Source: Litoditis marina
Lineage: Eukaryota; Nematoda; Chromadorea; Rhabditida; Rhabditidae
Direction of reading: 5' to 3'
Length of the DNA: 64,000 nt
NCBI GenBank assembly: GCA_964036275.1
Contig: CAXIWQ010000455.1
Span: 45,235-109,234 of the forward strand
A program made the position numbers and the translations under genes. The notes beneath the pieces were generated by a model, which did no database searches, was not told where the DNA came from, and saw only the letters and a list, made by a program, of their open reading frames with translations. Below are positions 36,901 to 47,759 of this stretch, piece by piece. Every line of letters starts with the position of its first letter. Within the stretch, counting starts at the first letter, position 1.

Positions 36901-37553
36901 AATATAGTCGTCGCTCACGAAAAAGCGGGAGGGTACTGTATATCTCACTTTTAGCTGTATACGCTCTGAAGCCTGAACGCTAGTAGATACGCGAGGAAAA
37001 AAACCCAATATTGATATCAACTAGGGAATCTACTAGCGTTTCGGGTTACGGTAGCTGAAGTATTGACGCGGGGCACGGTTATTCTCAACTTTTCTTATTG
37101 AGTATTAGAAACCTAATAAATTAAGCTTTATCAAAAACAAAGTAGTTAAACTAAATAATTTTGTAATATTTTAACATTCATTGCCATATGGAACAACTGT
37201 TGCTGATTAAGCAATCGCTGAACACGATTTTGTTGGCTTGTCGTTTCTAGAATACAGCTGCCCTATAAACGCCAGTGTGTCGTATCTAGTACTGGTTACG
37301 CGAATGCCGCAAGCGTGGGAATATGCCATATAGTCGCGTGAATACCGTAAGACCTTGAAAAACTACTAGATTATTTTTCAGAGCTAGCGTATCTACTAGC
37401 GTTCAGGCTTCAGAGCGTACGCATGTTTTCGATTCTAAAGCTCGCCGGTTATGTTCTCTGGTAGCGCAGTGGTTTCCACCCAGACACGAAACTTTTGCTT
37501 GTAGGTTCGATTACGGTGTGAGACAGAAATTTATAAATTAGGCACCCACTATA
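36901..37553 (+). mobile_element. tRNA-derived SINE, copy 3, split by a nested element
   Basis: The 5' part (ATAGTCGTCGCTCACG ... GGGAGGGTACTGTATATC) ends at 36960. The 3' part (GTAGCGCAGTGGTT, GTAGGTTCGATTACGG, tail TATAAATTAGGCACCC) resumes at 37419. Together they form one full SINE interrupted by 458 bp. Confidence 0.85.
36961..37418. mobile_element. MITE nested in SINE copy 3
   Basis: Perfect 32-bp terminal inverted repeats, ACGCTCTGAAGCCTGAACGC... at 36961-36992 and the complement at 37387-37418. Borders are compatible with a TA target. A related inner word TCTACTAGCGTTTCGGG occurs near the left end. Confidence 0.9.
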
Positions 37554-38124
37554 CTTGACTTTGCATTGTAAGATGTGGCATTGAAATTGAATGAGTATAA
37601 ACAATTAGATCATATATACATATTATAGTGGTGTTGGTGACGTAATTAGAGAAAGCCTTACCTTGATTTTGAGCCATGAACGAAGGCAGCAGAATTAGAA
37701 AAGAAGCCAATATGACCGGTTGGTCATGTTCTATGAAAGCCATAGAAGTTAGCACACAACAAAAACGGAAACTCATTACGAAATTTGTTTCGATGTAAAA
37801 GTTGCGCAAATATTGCATAGGGCGAAAGGATATAATATGTCATTTCTAATTGCATTTTGATCATTTTGGTCTTCATAAGCTAGCCCCAGAATAGAAAAGA
37901 AGAGGAAAGAGCAGACTGGTAGAAAGGAAAGAGTACACTGGTACAAAAAGTAAACAAAGGATAGAATGAGAGTGATAGGGATGGATAGAGAGAAAGAGAG
38001 AGCAAGAAGAAGGGAGAAGTAAAAGATGAATGCGGTGCACTCTCGCCGCGGTCCACCGCTACCAAGATAGGGCACTTGTTTCACTGTTTGTGCATTGCAC
38101 AGTCTGACTCGATCGACTTAACTA

Positions 38125-38258
38125 TGAACATCAACATACAAGTAGAACATGTTAAACACTGCAGAATCTAGGAACATGCAGAGAATAATTGCACAATTGC
38201 TTATTAGAATTATATCTTCATGTGACTATTTATTCTAGTTTTAGTGTATATTGCTCAT
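38125..38258. mobile_element. TATACTG-type MITE, degenerate copy 5
   Basis: GAACATGTTAAACACTGCAG, TTGCACAATTGCTTATTAGA and a closing TAGTTTTAGTGTATA match the family loosely, in inverted orientation. Confidence 0.5.
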
Positions 38259-38496
38259 TCTCTTCTAAACAGACTAGTTTATGTCTTGATGCAAATTGAT
38301 TCCGGTTGAAATTTAACAATATAAAACAAAATTTTATGTCTATGAAGATCAAACAAGAGAGGATTTCGTCGTATACAGCCGCATTCGGTTTCCATTCTGT
38401 TTACTTTTGAGTGTCTGACTCGATTGACATTTCTAATTCAACGCTACATGAGGTGATATTTATTAGAATCGATAAATAACAACAAATTAGTTTGTT

Positions 38497-41400
38497 TTAC
38501 CACCAAACAAAATATAGGAAACTGAGTAGATTGGCCAACTGGACTGCAAAGAATGACAGGACACGGATGGAAAACTTTTCCACAATGTGCGAACATTTCC
38601 TGAAAGAGAAGCATTTACTGTAGTATGTAATGATTGTGGTTTGAACTGAAAACATCTGGTTCAAACTTCACAAAATGTGTTGCGTCTAGTAAAATTCACG
38701 CCTCAAATTTGTATGGGAAAAAATAATTTCAACACCATTTTTAATTGATCATTATAATCTGAGACAGAATTTATTAAACTTTATGGGCGCATTTAATTAT
38801 AAATACGGTCTTACAGTGTTGCAATCTACAAGCAGAGCAGTCTCCTCAAATCCTGCGTCTCCTCAAACACACACTATTTCTCTGCCACTACATCTCGCCG
38901 CGATGTAAGAGACGAGAAATAGTGAGGCAAAGCGAGAGACGCAGGACGGGATGAAGAGGCCGGGACCTTCTAGCATACGTATTCTGAACCCCAACTCACC
39001 CATACTAAAGGGTAATTTAATAGTTACGTAGAGTGATCATTCTAATGAAGCATCAAAACACGATTTTTTCGTAGTACGAACCGGATCTTCCAATTTTGAA
39101 CAGAGTGGAAGTACTTATACGCTAAAATGAATAAACTATGTAAAGAATAAAAATTTAAAAACTAAACGTACGGCATATCATGTAATTCGAAGTACTTCTT
39201 CAACTGTGCTTTGTATCTTACTGTATAGGGTAGGGCGAGAACTATCAATACACTGGCCACCATTAGCATTAGGTTCACCAGCACGTACCAGCCTGCAAGT
39301 TGCAAAAAGTATTACGTTTACACGCGTTATAACTGGTAAGATGAGAGGTGGAGGGCGGTTCGAAAACAATTATTAATCGATAACATATTGTACGGCGGTA
39401 CTACCGCCCGCAGGGCCCCCTGCCCAACAAGTTATTCTGCTGCGGTAGCACCGGTATTGCCGCGCGCTAGTACCGGTTTTGGCTATTCTCTTGCGCAAGT
39501 ACCAACACAATTTGTCTAAAAAAACGATGTAAAGTGAGAGACGATTAGCTTTTGAGATTGAACTGCATGGAATATAGAAAAGGAGGACAATAACTCAAGA
39601 GGGAAATAAAAAATGTAATCTCGCAATTTTCATGGGTCAAAAACATTTTGTTTTTTTCAGTGAAAAAAACTTGCAGCAGACAATTAGATGAAACGTCCTA
39701 ATATGATTATCACCATTGATTCGAAAATGATAACAGAACAGAGTACACTATATGTTTCTTGAATATTCATGTAAGTTAGCATTCTAATAGCCTAAGTGTG
39801 CACTTTGTCGTTTCACGTTTCCGAGTTCTGCTGTGTTTAACATGTTTCACGTGACTGTGCGATAGACTGACGGTGTAGCTGATTTTTGTTTCAGATACGT
39901 TTTTAGTGTAAGCGGACTTTTCTAAAAGCTTTAGCATATATTTTTTGAATCAGTCTGTCAGGATGATCATGAAAATTGCGAGATTAGATTTTTTATTTCC
40001 CTCTTGAGTTATTGTCCTCCTTTTCTATATTCCATGCAGTTCAATCTCAAAAGCTAATCGTCTCTCACTTTACATCGTTTTTTTAGACAAATTGTCCTCA
40101 TTTTCTATATTTCCGAAGGAAATAATGAATCAATAGATAGGAAATAATGAGCATCTAATCAATTATTATTAAACTTTTTTCAACGTAACAATGAATACTA
40201 AGTTGATTTGCAGAACATAAACTGCGTTAGAACTCTGGTTAGTAAGCATTCTCTCAGAAACCGTGATCAATCCTTGATTTCGGGCAGCGCACGTGTGGCG
40301 CCGTCCATTTTTTCTTCTTTCGTGACGATTTGGCTCAGTCGGCAGAGCAGCGTACTACAGTTCAGTAGGCCGAGGGTTCGAATCCTTTCACGGACAGCAT
40401 TTTTGTTTTTGTTCGATTAACCTTTTTATGTAGTCAGGATCTCTACGGATTAACACAATTGCTTTTCCAATATATTTTAATCTATTCACACACGCTGGGT
40501 TGATGCTTTAAAAACAAAAACTGCGTTACGAGTTTGGTTAGTAAGCCTTCTCTCAGAAACCGTGATCAATCCTTGATTTCGGGCAGCGCACGTGTGGCGC
40601 CGTCCATTTCTTCAATCTTCGTGGCTATTTGGCTCAGTCGGCAGAGCAGCGCACTACAGTCCAGTCCGCCGAGGGTTCGAATCCTTTCACGGACAGCATT
40701 TTTGTTTTTGTTCGATTAACCTTTTTATGGAGTCAGGATCTCTACAGATTAACCTAATTGCTTATTCAACATACTTTAATCTACTCCAACTACCAAAAAA
40801 CAAAACAACAGCTCACTTCGCACACTCCGCACATCTAGAAGTGATCGTGAAAGCAGCTGAATGCAATGTTTGCAAGGCGATAAAATGGCTCATTTTCAAC
40901 CGATTGGTCCAAGATTTCAGATTTACACATAACTCTGCTGTTTCTAACTATATTCCAAATTTCAGACGAATCGGTTAAATTCGTCGGTTTTGCGGCCGCC
41001 GCGCCACGCCGCGCCACGCCGCGCCGCGCCACGCCGCGCCACGCGGCCGCCGTCGGAAGACATTTTTGCGAGACGATATTCAGCATAACTGTAGATCACT
41101 GGTCGCACATTAAATATCGAATAGCTCAATGATAAAGCCTTTCCTCCTCTATCTCTTTCCATCAAAATCTCAAAAATCCGTTCAGGAGTTTTTGAGAAAA
41201 TGGCATAAAACCACTTTTGAAAGTCCGCAATGTTGTGATCAAAAACTAATCTGCGCAGCGCTTCGCGCTGCGCGCGATGTCTATGCAGTACTAGGCTCTA
41301 ACGAGGGATTGTAGAGTGGTGAGCTGTTCGAAATTTGACTCAAAAACAAGTGGATTCGCACTAATTTGATACTCCGCTGTTTTGTAATTCTTCTTTCTGG

Positions 41401-44400
41401 TTGCGAGTCTCCAATTGTGGCGTACATTGCTGCAAAGTAGGACGTTTATGTGATCTCTACGAATCGGTCCTTCAAACTGCAGTATAAAAATGTATTGCAG
41501 TTTAAACGTTGTAATTGTACCACAAAGAAAAACCGGGAGATTGAAAATATTATACAAAACCACGCTGCTCGTATAAACAACATGATCGTACTTCTTTGAC
41601 GAATCTGTCAATTCCTCTACTCACCTAACAGCGGCAGGTTCTGAGTAGCTGGTAGTTTATCTGCTACCATACTCAGAATGAAGGTCAGAGACATTATATT
41701 CGTGAGACCTATCATCAACTGAAATAGAAGATATTATATAGGTCCATCATTCGATTAAAAGGGTTTTGATAGAAACTTATTGCTGTGCTTTCGCTGAATT
41801 CTCAGTTTTTGCGCTCCAATACAGTTTAAACTATTCGAAATTAACGGATGAAATATCCAGTTTGGCATGAGCTGGTGAAATACTGATTCTGTACTCTGTG
41901 CAACAACCGATTTTTATCCTAGCGTTGAATTCAAAGAACACAAAGATCAAACTATAATCAAACAAAATCAGGCTGTTCAGAGCTCTCAGAAAGATACTTT
42001 GTTGAACTTGAATCATCAGTATTTATGAATATATGAACACTTGACATCATTATCTAGTCACATTGTGAGACTCTGGTTACAGCCGCTGTTCTAACTGTAC
42101 CCGGTTCATGTTATCCCCGTCCCGCATGAAAACTCCAATGACCGAAACAATATTGAGAACGAAAGATGGAATGACGATCATCGTAGTGTAGAAAGTGGAA
42201 TGACGCTCAATTGTCACCACATAACTATACTAAAACGAAAAAATTAATTTTCGTCTCACGAAGTTACTCAAAATAATATTATGACTAAAACTTTGTTCCT
42301 ATGCAGAAAATCATCACAAGATTCACCGCACACTGCATGAGACTCCAAGTGCATGATTTTTGATGATTGTCAGAGTACAATGCGACTGTGCCAAATTTAT
42401 AAATTTCTGTCTCTGGCAGGAATCGAACCCGCGAGCAAAAGTTTCGCAGTAGGGCGTAACCACTGCGCTATTAGAGCACATAGAGGCTTGGCAATCGAGA
42501 ACGTGTGTGCGGACACAGCGGAAAGTCAGATATACAGTACCCTCCCGCCTTTTTGCTAGCAACGACTATAATTATGTATAACACGTTGTTGAATTAGTCG
42601 TAAATTCTGTTTTGAATTGCAATCTACAAACCAGTTTAGCCACATCGGAAAACCATTCCACTTCTGTCGAAATGTTACGCAGACGCCATTCGCAATTTCC
42701 CTGAAAACGTCACAATGTGAATTCTGTTTCGAGTACTTGTAGTAATGGTGAAACAATTTCAATAGGAATTCGGGATCGAAATAGTGCACTGAACCAGAAC
42801 TAGGAAACAAAAATCGAGTTTATGTACGTGAAATTGCGACCGCTTATCTATTTTGTTCCGTACTTTTGTTCTGCAAAAAAAGCTGGAAATGTGATATCAT
42901 TCGATTATCTTGATTCGATCCAATCCCGTTAAGAAATTCGAGATTATTATTTACAACCCCCCCCCCCCTCCCTTGAGTTGATACCTTCTCGTCCATATCA
43001 AACTGTGCATACTGTACACTGTGGTTGACATTATATGATTCCTCAACAAATGTATAAGTGTACATTAACAGTTTACACGTCTGAATATCGAATGGGAAGT
43101 CGGTGACCTATAACAGTAATTGATAAAGAAACTGATAAACTGAAATAATCGAATATCAGTATAAAATCATAATTTATGAAGTTCATCTAATCTAACACGT
43201 TCTTGTGGGATTGATTCCTACCAAGTAGTTTCGCGCAGTTATATTTCGCGGTGCAATATGGGTTACGGTAACTCCTTGTTCTATGCCTTTCGGCTATTTA
43301 TATAACTAATACACAAGGTATTGGTCATACACTATGTTTTATAGCGGAATTGGTTACAAACTATGCACAATTGAATTTTTGAAAATGTTCCTGCCAGACC
43401 ACCTCAAGAATTATATTGTGCGCAATGAAGAGTGGAACATTTTGAGGGTTTTTCCAAATACGGGACTTTTTCATAGCTTGCATACATCCTCCAGAAAGAA
43501 TTGATACAAAAGGCTGTGACAACGTACATCCATGGTGCAGACAAAGTTGACGACCATCGCCTGATCAAATCTGATCAGACCGTCGCTATCCAATCGTACA
43601 TAGTGCTCATCCTCGGCCAGCATATCGTATTGTCCCGTGCTGAAACTCAGACTAAAATGGGGTAAGAGTGCGGTGTGTTCTAGTTTCTGCGTTGGATTCG
43701 ATTTGGGGTCACGTTGTTTCTATCGATCTTCTGACCATCGTCTCGACTGTCGTTACACTTTGTACTCTGCTCAACGCTTCCTTGTAAGAAGGTGGTACAT
43801 TTAACATACAATCCTCTGGGATACGTTTTGCCATAGAATATTGTAATAACTCAAATAGTTAGTCCTCACTATATTTCGTTATTCAATCTATGCGCAATAA
43901 ACTTAATATTATTATTATTATTTTCCGATTGTAGTGGCAGACCTGACAGTTGAGAGAGATGGGGTGATATGTGTTTGTTTTTGCGATCTGATCTCTTACG
44001 GGAGTGGGTGACGATTAAGCTTAAACACCTTGAGCGGATGTCTCCCATTAGAAAACGGTATGAATGGTTTTGCTCCACATTTTAACAAACGTAGTGTATT
44101 CATGTAAACTAACCACTGTGATACTCTGAACTTTCTGTTGGTGTTTACACTTGAGTTATAGGTTGTAGCTTAATGCATTTGAGCTTAATCGTCACCCACT
44201 CCTTACGCCTCACGGAAAGACGAACTGTCCAATTCGATCCTACGGTTGGTTGTTCGCGCACTTCTTCAAACGTGCTGCTGGTACAGCAAAAGCCGACTTG
44301 AAAATGTCAGAACTTTCCTGTCCAAATTGGCGTCTCTTCAAGCATACACTATTTCTCTGCTATCCATCCCACAGGGACAACAGTGGCGCGAAATAGTGCA

Positions 44401-46678
44401 CAAACCGAGAGACGCACAATGGGATGAAAGTGCCAGAATGTTCCCGCAATAGTATTCGGATTGTGTGAAGTAGATCAAAAATTCAGCTCGTTCTACGTAT
44501 TGTAAACTCACGATTCGGAGGCTGTTGCTTCCGCAAGCCAAATGTCAGATTTGTGGACATAGATATGGTCTATCATTCCGTAATCTTTCGGGTCCCACGT
44601 CAGACGAGGATCGTGCCAGTTCTGGAAGTTTATCGATTTTTTTTATGAACTGTATTTTGCATGCTCACAACTACTGTGGTCTGCTGCTCAGAGGCACTAA
44701 GTTAGGAGGATCGGTTTGATCACATGAAGTTAGGGACAGAATGATATAAAACGCTGAACACAAAAAATTTGTGCGAAATCGCGCAGAAAGGTCTAAAACA
44801 TCGTCTCCGCCCTCTGAGATGTACTGAAATAGGTCCTGCTGTGCTTACGAATGTCAATGATTAATCAGAAACAAACAGCAAAAAAAATTATTTCACATAC
44901 CCAAAGTCAACGAAAACTTCAACAGTCAACATCCATATAAACCAGTGTGTGCTAACAAAAAAAGCAAACGCAAAACGGATCAGATATCCGTAGTTCTGCT
45001 TGATTTTAGGAATCTCGCAAATGTTTAGTTTGCAGCGTCTTATGTGCTTTCTCATACAACTTTTACTTTCTGTACATGTTTATTAGGGTTGTTGAAATCG
45101 AACTCGAAACTCGACTCGACTCGAAAAAAATCGAAAACTCGAAATTTTGAACTCGATTAACATCCCTAATGTTTATCGTCTCCCATGAAGCGCATTATTT
45201 TTGTGGAAAACTACACTTTGAATGTGCATAAGCAGACTGTCAAGGTTGCAGTGGAATAAAAATAAATAACCACACGTTCCATCATAATTCGAAAATACCT
45301 TTCTGAACTCAACGATTGCGCTGACGTATTCATTAGGCTCATTCTGAAAAAAAGATGATCAAAAATGGTCACATGGACAAAGTCCGGAAACGTTTTCTGA
45401 ACTGCCGTTAAAGGAGACCGGAGAGCAACATAGTTTCTTGTAAAGCTGCTGTATTCTACTTTTGATTGGACGCGTTGCGTGTCGCGCGGCATTATCAAGT
45501 GAATGTCACGTGGACTGATCAAACTGATATACAAGTTAGTTTGTGTTCTCTAATCTAAACACAGTAAGAAGCAGCCCGAAACAAAACCTCTGCCCAAGTT
45601 GTGTTCCGATCTCTTGTAACCGTTGTAGTTTCCGGTCCTATAACTAGTCCCGTGAGTCATCGTGACTTCTCAGAGAAATAAGTTTGAAGCCATAAATGCT
45701 CTAGATTCTAAGAATGAGATTCTTTGAATTATTTTCAGGTTAACTTCATTTCAAGTTCTAATAAGACCGAATGCAATACTAGCACCAAATTAGACTGCCA
45801 CTTGTTCGGTATTTATGGTTGCATTGAGCTTTCAGTGTTGGAGTACATTTTCGCTTTCGCAACCTACCACGTTGACAAGTTTGAAATACTCCATGCTCAG
45901 TTCAACTTGAAACGCGCTACCATTCTGATCTGAAAAACGCTTTACATTGACACCTTTTAGAAACTACTTTATGTGGAACCAAGAGAAGTCAGAGTTCTGT
46001 CATAACCTCTTTTCGCAACTTTCCTCCTTATTCCCACGCGTCTCGTTCTCTCTCTACCTCTCTTTCTTCCGGATCTCGTTGTTTTTTAACCTTTTCTCAC
46101 TTTTTTCTCTCTCCATTTTTCTCTTAGTACCTTCCTCTCTTTTTTAGGTTACCATGTTGCTTTTACTAACTTTTCGTATTCACGGCCGATAACCTTCGGT
46201 TGTAGTTCGAAAAAAGCGTTTCGTAGAGAACAGACTGATTATACAAGAAACTCCTGTAATCCAGATCTGAAATTGTTAGTTTAATTAGCAGAATTCTCAC
46301 ACTACACATATCATTAACCGTTAATTTCAGTGTCCATTTCGAAACATGTTTAAAATTCCCAATTAATGACACTCTAGCCATAGCATTTACAGTTCTCTCT
46401 AGTTATTTTCAATTTCGGGAGGCTCCAGTCACCATACATGCATACCCAATTCATAGATAAAATGATACAGTTAGTAGCCCGGTAGCAACAATTAGTTGAG
46501 CCTGTTCATACAAGCATCGTGTTTTTTATGGTAATAATATCAATTTTCCAGATTGTCTTCGAATTAGTTCAGTTTTGGATGTTCTGTCACGATACACACT
46601 GATCAATAACTCACCTTGAGCAGCAGATTTTGTTGTGAGAAAAATCAATACAGGAGCAAATGCGAACCAGGTAGTCAT
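38497..46678 (-). CDS. Cys-loop ligand-gated ion channel subunit, tandem copy 1
   Basis: Exons complement 38497..38599, ~39222..39292, 41625..41718, 42101..42229, 42632..42700, 42985..43107, 43528..43651, 44512..44621, 45299..45344, 45868..45929, 46171..46266, 46615..46678. The signal peptide is MTTWFAFAPVLIFLTTKSAA. The Cys-loop is complete: C, 13 residues with the FPFD core, C (FVCTMD / VTDFPFDIQTC). M1 follows ERHSTFYT, M2 lies in RLMIGLTNIMSMTFILSMVA, M3 is WYVLVNLMLMVASVLIVLAL and M4 is FSIRVLSFFAVQLANLLSF. Expected in the plasma membrane as part of a pentamer; ligand and ion selectivity cannot be read from the sequence. Exon 45299..45344 is one base longer than its paralog, breaking the frame to the next exon. 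The M3-M4 junction is also unresolved, so a recent pseudogene or a base-call error is possible. Confidence 0.82.
38835..38975. mobile_element. CTGCGTCTC MITE, copy 1
   Basis: It has CCTGCGTCTCC, CACTATTTCTCTGCC, a central ATGTAAGAGACGAGAAATAGT and a closing GAGAGACGCAGGACGGGATG. The halves are imperfect inverted repeats. It lies in the last intron of the channel gene. Confidence 0.75.
39508..40092. repeat. Long inverted repeat with ~128-bp arms
   Basis: CAATTTGTCTAAAAAAACGA at 39508 and the following sequence to about 39635 return as the complement at 39965-40092, with very few differences. A TATACTG-type MITE occupies the centre. It lies in the intron between M2 and M3 exons of the channel gene. 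Confidence 0.9.
39745..39878. mobile_element. TATACTG-type MITE, copy 6 (centre of the long inverted repeat)
   Basis: GTTAGCATTCTAATAGCC, GTGCACTTTGTCGTTTCACG and GTTTCACGTGACTGTGCG match the family core. Its ends are weaker than in other copies. Confidence 0.65.
40320..40400 (+). tRNA. tRNA-like pseudogene, unit 1
   Basis: The D-arm (GGCTCAGTCGGCAGAGC) and T-arm (GAGGGTTCGAATCC) are near perfect and the 22-base spacing between them fits a tRNA. The acceptor stem does not pair in register and the anticodon stem is poor, so I call it a tRNA-derived pseudogene with usable A and B boxes rather than a working tRNA. Confidence 0.45.
40620..40701 (+). tRNA. tRNA-like pseudogene, unit 2
   Basis: Same D-arm and T-arm as the unit 300 bases upstream, with AGCGCACTACAGTCCAGTCC in the anticodon region. 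The acceptor stem is again imperfect. Confidence 0.45.
40975..41060. repeat. GC-rich GCCGCGCCAC tandem words
   Basis: GCCGCGCCACGCCGCGCC-type units are repeated, flanked by GCGGCCGC on both sides. Open frames across it are low-complexity artefacts. Confidence 0.75.
41434..41528. mobile_element. AAAGTAGGACG MITE, partial copy
   Basis: AAAGTAGGACGTTTATGTG, GTATTGCAGTTTAAACG and TTGTACCACA correspond to the copies at 50235 and 51475. Confidence 0.6.
42386..42572 (-). mobile_element. tRNA-derived SINE, copy 4 (in channel intron)
   Basis: Minus-strand order: TATAGTCGTTGCTAGC, GGCGGGAGGGTACTG, CCGCACACACGTTC, A-box-like TAGCGCAGTGGTTACG, B-box-like CGGGTTCGATTCCTG and tail TATAAATTTGGCAC. This is the best-preserved copy. 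It lies just inside the intron between the WFSDVAKL and YSYVVTIE exons. Confidence 0.85.
44305..44446. mobile_element. CTGCGTCTC MITE, copy 2
   Basis: GGCGTCTCTTCAAGCATACA, CTATTTCTCTGC, GCGAAATAGTG and GAGAGACGCACAATGGGATG give the family layout. It is in a channel intron. Confidence 0.65.
45080..45172. repeat. TCGAG-word element
   Basis: TATTAGGGTTGTTGAAATCG opens and GATTAACATCCCTAATG closes it, with ACTCGACTCGACTCG words between. The same words occur inside both 1.95-kb repeats. Confidence 0.7.
45409..45620. mobile_element. MITE with AAAGGAGACYGGA ends, copy 2
   Basis: TTAAAGGAGACCGGAGAGCA at the left and GTTGTGTTCCGATCTCTTGT at the right correspond to the inverted order of 16263-16489. 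Internal GATTGGACGCGTTGCG is shared. Confidence 0.75.
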
Positions 46679-47229
46679 TTTAGGTAAAACCACTTGGTTT
46701 AATTTTGGACGTAACACGAAACTTCATAAGTAAATGAGTGTTAGTGACAACGTTGTGCAAATACGGCGTAGGTCGGAAATGTCTCGATTCGATAATAGGA
46801 TATCTCGAATTTCTTTCTGAACATTTTGAACCTTATCATTGAAATAGAAGGAGGAGAGGAAAACAGAGAGAGAGGAAGACAAAGAAAAAGAGAGAGACAT
46901 GTAGAAAGACAAAGAGAAAGAGAGAATGATTGAGAGCAAGAGAATGTGTGATACAGAGATGGGGAGAGATGAAGAGGGAGAGAGATAGAGAGGGATTCTA
47001 TTTCGGTTTTGTGTCTGAGTAAATGTTCTTCTTAGGTATATATGCTGCAGTGAGATTCTACATTTTTTGGAAGTAACGTTTTTGTAGTAACTCGTGATTT
47101 TTCGACAAATGCAGTTTTGTGGTTCGTCTCAGTGGTTTCGGTCGATACTCGTTACCTGTAATAGGTAGATAGCTCATTCAAAATATGTACATAACATTAA
47201 TGTAAACAACTTTCATGGTTCCAGCTGAC

Positions 47230-47236
47230 TATAAAA
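47230..47236 (+). promoter_or_regulatory. TATA box of secreted-protein gene F
   Basis: TATAAAA lies about 50 bases before the ATGAG micro-exon, the same distance as in the other small secreted-protein genes. Confidence 0.6.
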
Positions 47237-47285
47237 ATGGGTAATGTAAGGTTTTGACATATCAACTCTTCAACGTAGAAAGATC

Positions 47286-47692
47286 ATGAGGTGAGTTTCA
47301 TGCTACTCCGTATTGGAGAGGCAATTTGACATCTGCTTGTGAAACTAATTTCACATTATAACTTGCCCAACTTTCTCTTACCATGGCTCTTCATCCATTT
47401 CAATCATTTCCACTTACTTTTCTTACAAAGGTTAGTACTACTTTTCAAATTCATCTAGTACTGATCTGAATACAAAACTATTTTCAGATATTTTTTCCTG
47501 TTTTCCATTTCGGTTCTGGTGGCTGTCAACTGTGTGACGGCACAGTACATGTTGGCCACGCCAGAGCCGCCTGTATTGGTGTCTCTTGAGGGAATGCCCC
47601 CGGTTGAAGGGCAGAAATCGGAAAAAGTATCGGCAGAAGGCAAATCAGATAGTGGCAGAAATGAAGGATATAACGACGGAAAATATTATTAA
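47286..47692 (+). CDS. Small secreted protein F (69 aa), micro-exon start
   Basis: Predicted CDS join(47286..47290,47488..47692). Exon 1 is ATGAG with donor GTGAGTTTC; exon 2 follows TTTTCAG. The protein begins MRYFFLFSISVLVAVNCVTA, a clear signal peptide, then QYMLATPEPPVLVSLEGMPP and an acidic/Gly tail ending EGYNDGKYY. It lacks the FGLDLG repeat of its neighbours but shares the five-base first exon, the TATA spacing and size. AATAAA follows at about 47707. No cysteine remains in the mature part. Function unknown. Confidence 0.75.
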
Positions 47693-47759
47693 AAGATGTG
47701 AATATTAATAAAACCTGAATAATAACACATTGTGTTCTTGCTCGAAATGTAATTCTAAC

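Larger units (their letters stand above)
34409..37743 (-). pseudogene. Truncated Cys-loop ligand-gated ion channel, tandem copy 2
   Basis: Five exons are visible, complement 34409..34518, 35071..35115, 35474..35535, 35910..36005, 37662..37743. Exon 1 is a signal peptide exon (MAFIEHDQPVILASFLILLP, SFMAQNQ). Then come DQYILYESLFSNYNRRLPAV, QNGTSFEVELSLEYLKLISV, NEPNEYISAYVGFRR and FWRDPRLTWNPADYGGIDHI, all typical of the extracellular N-terminus of this family. Exon sizes 96, 62, 45 and 110 mirror the neighbour at 38497-46678. The exons for the Cys-loop and all four membrane helices are absent; a SINE and AATTGG repeats occupy that place. If transcribed it could give only a partial ligand-binding domain. 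Confidence 0.8.
40212..40775 (+). repeat. Tandem ~300-bp duplicated unit containing tRNA-like sequence
   Basis: Two units start near 40212 and 40515. They share CTCAGAAACCGTGATCAATC, TTTCGGGCAGCGCACGTGTG, the tRNA-like part and TTAACCTTTTTATG. They are about 95 percent alike by eye and lie in the channel intron. Confidence 0.85.

Noticed and set aside
40320..40701. Two functional tRNA genes
   Set aside because: Acceptor stems do not pair in register and anticodon stems are poor, so they are listed only as tRNA-like.
40835..41165. Two Arg/Ala-rich frames on the minus strand
   Set aside because: Low-complexity translation of GCCGCGCCAC repeats.
42556..42810. Frame SSGSVHYFDPEFLLKLFHHY as a channel exon
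   Set aside because: It lies before the acceptor GACGTTTTCAG; the true exon in phase is GNCEWRLRNISTEVEWFSDV, which fits the family.
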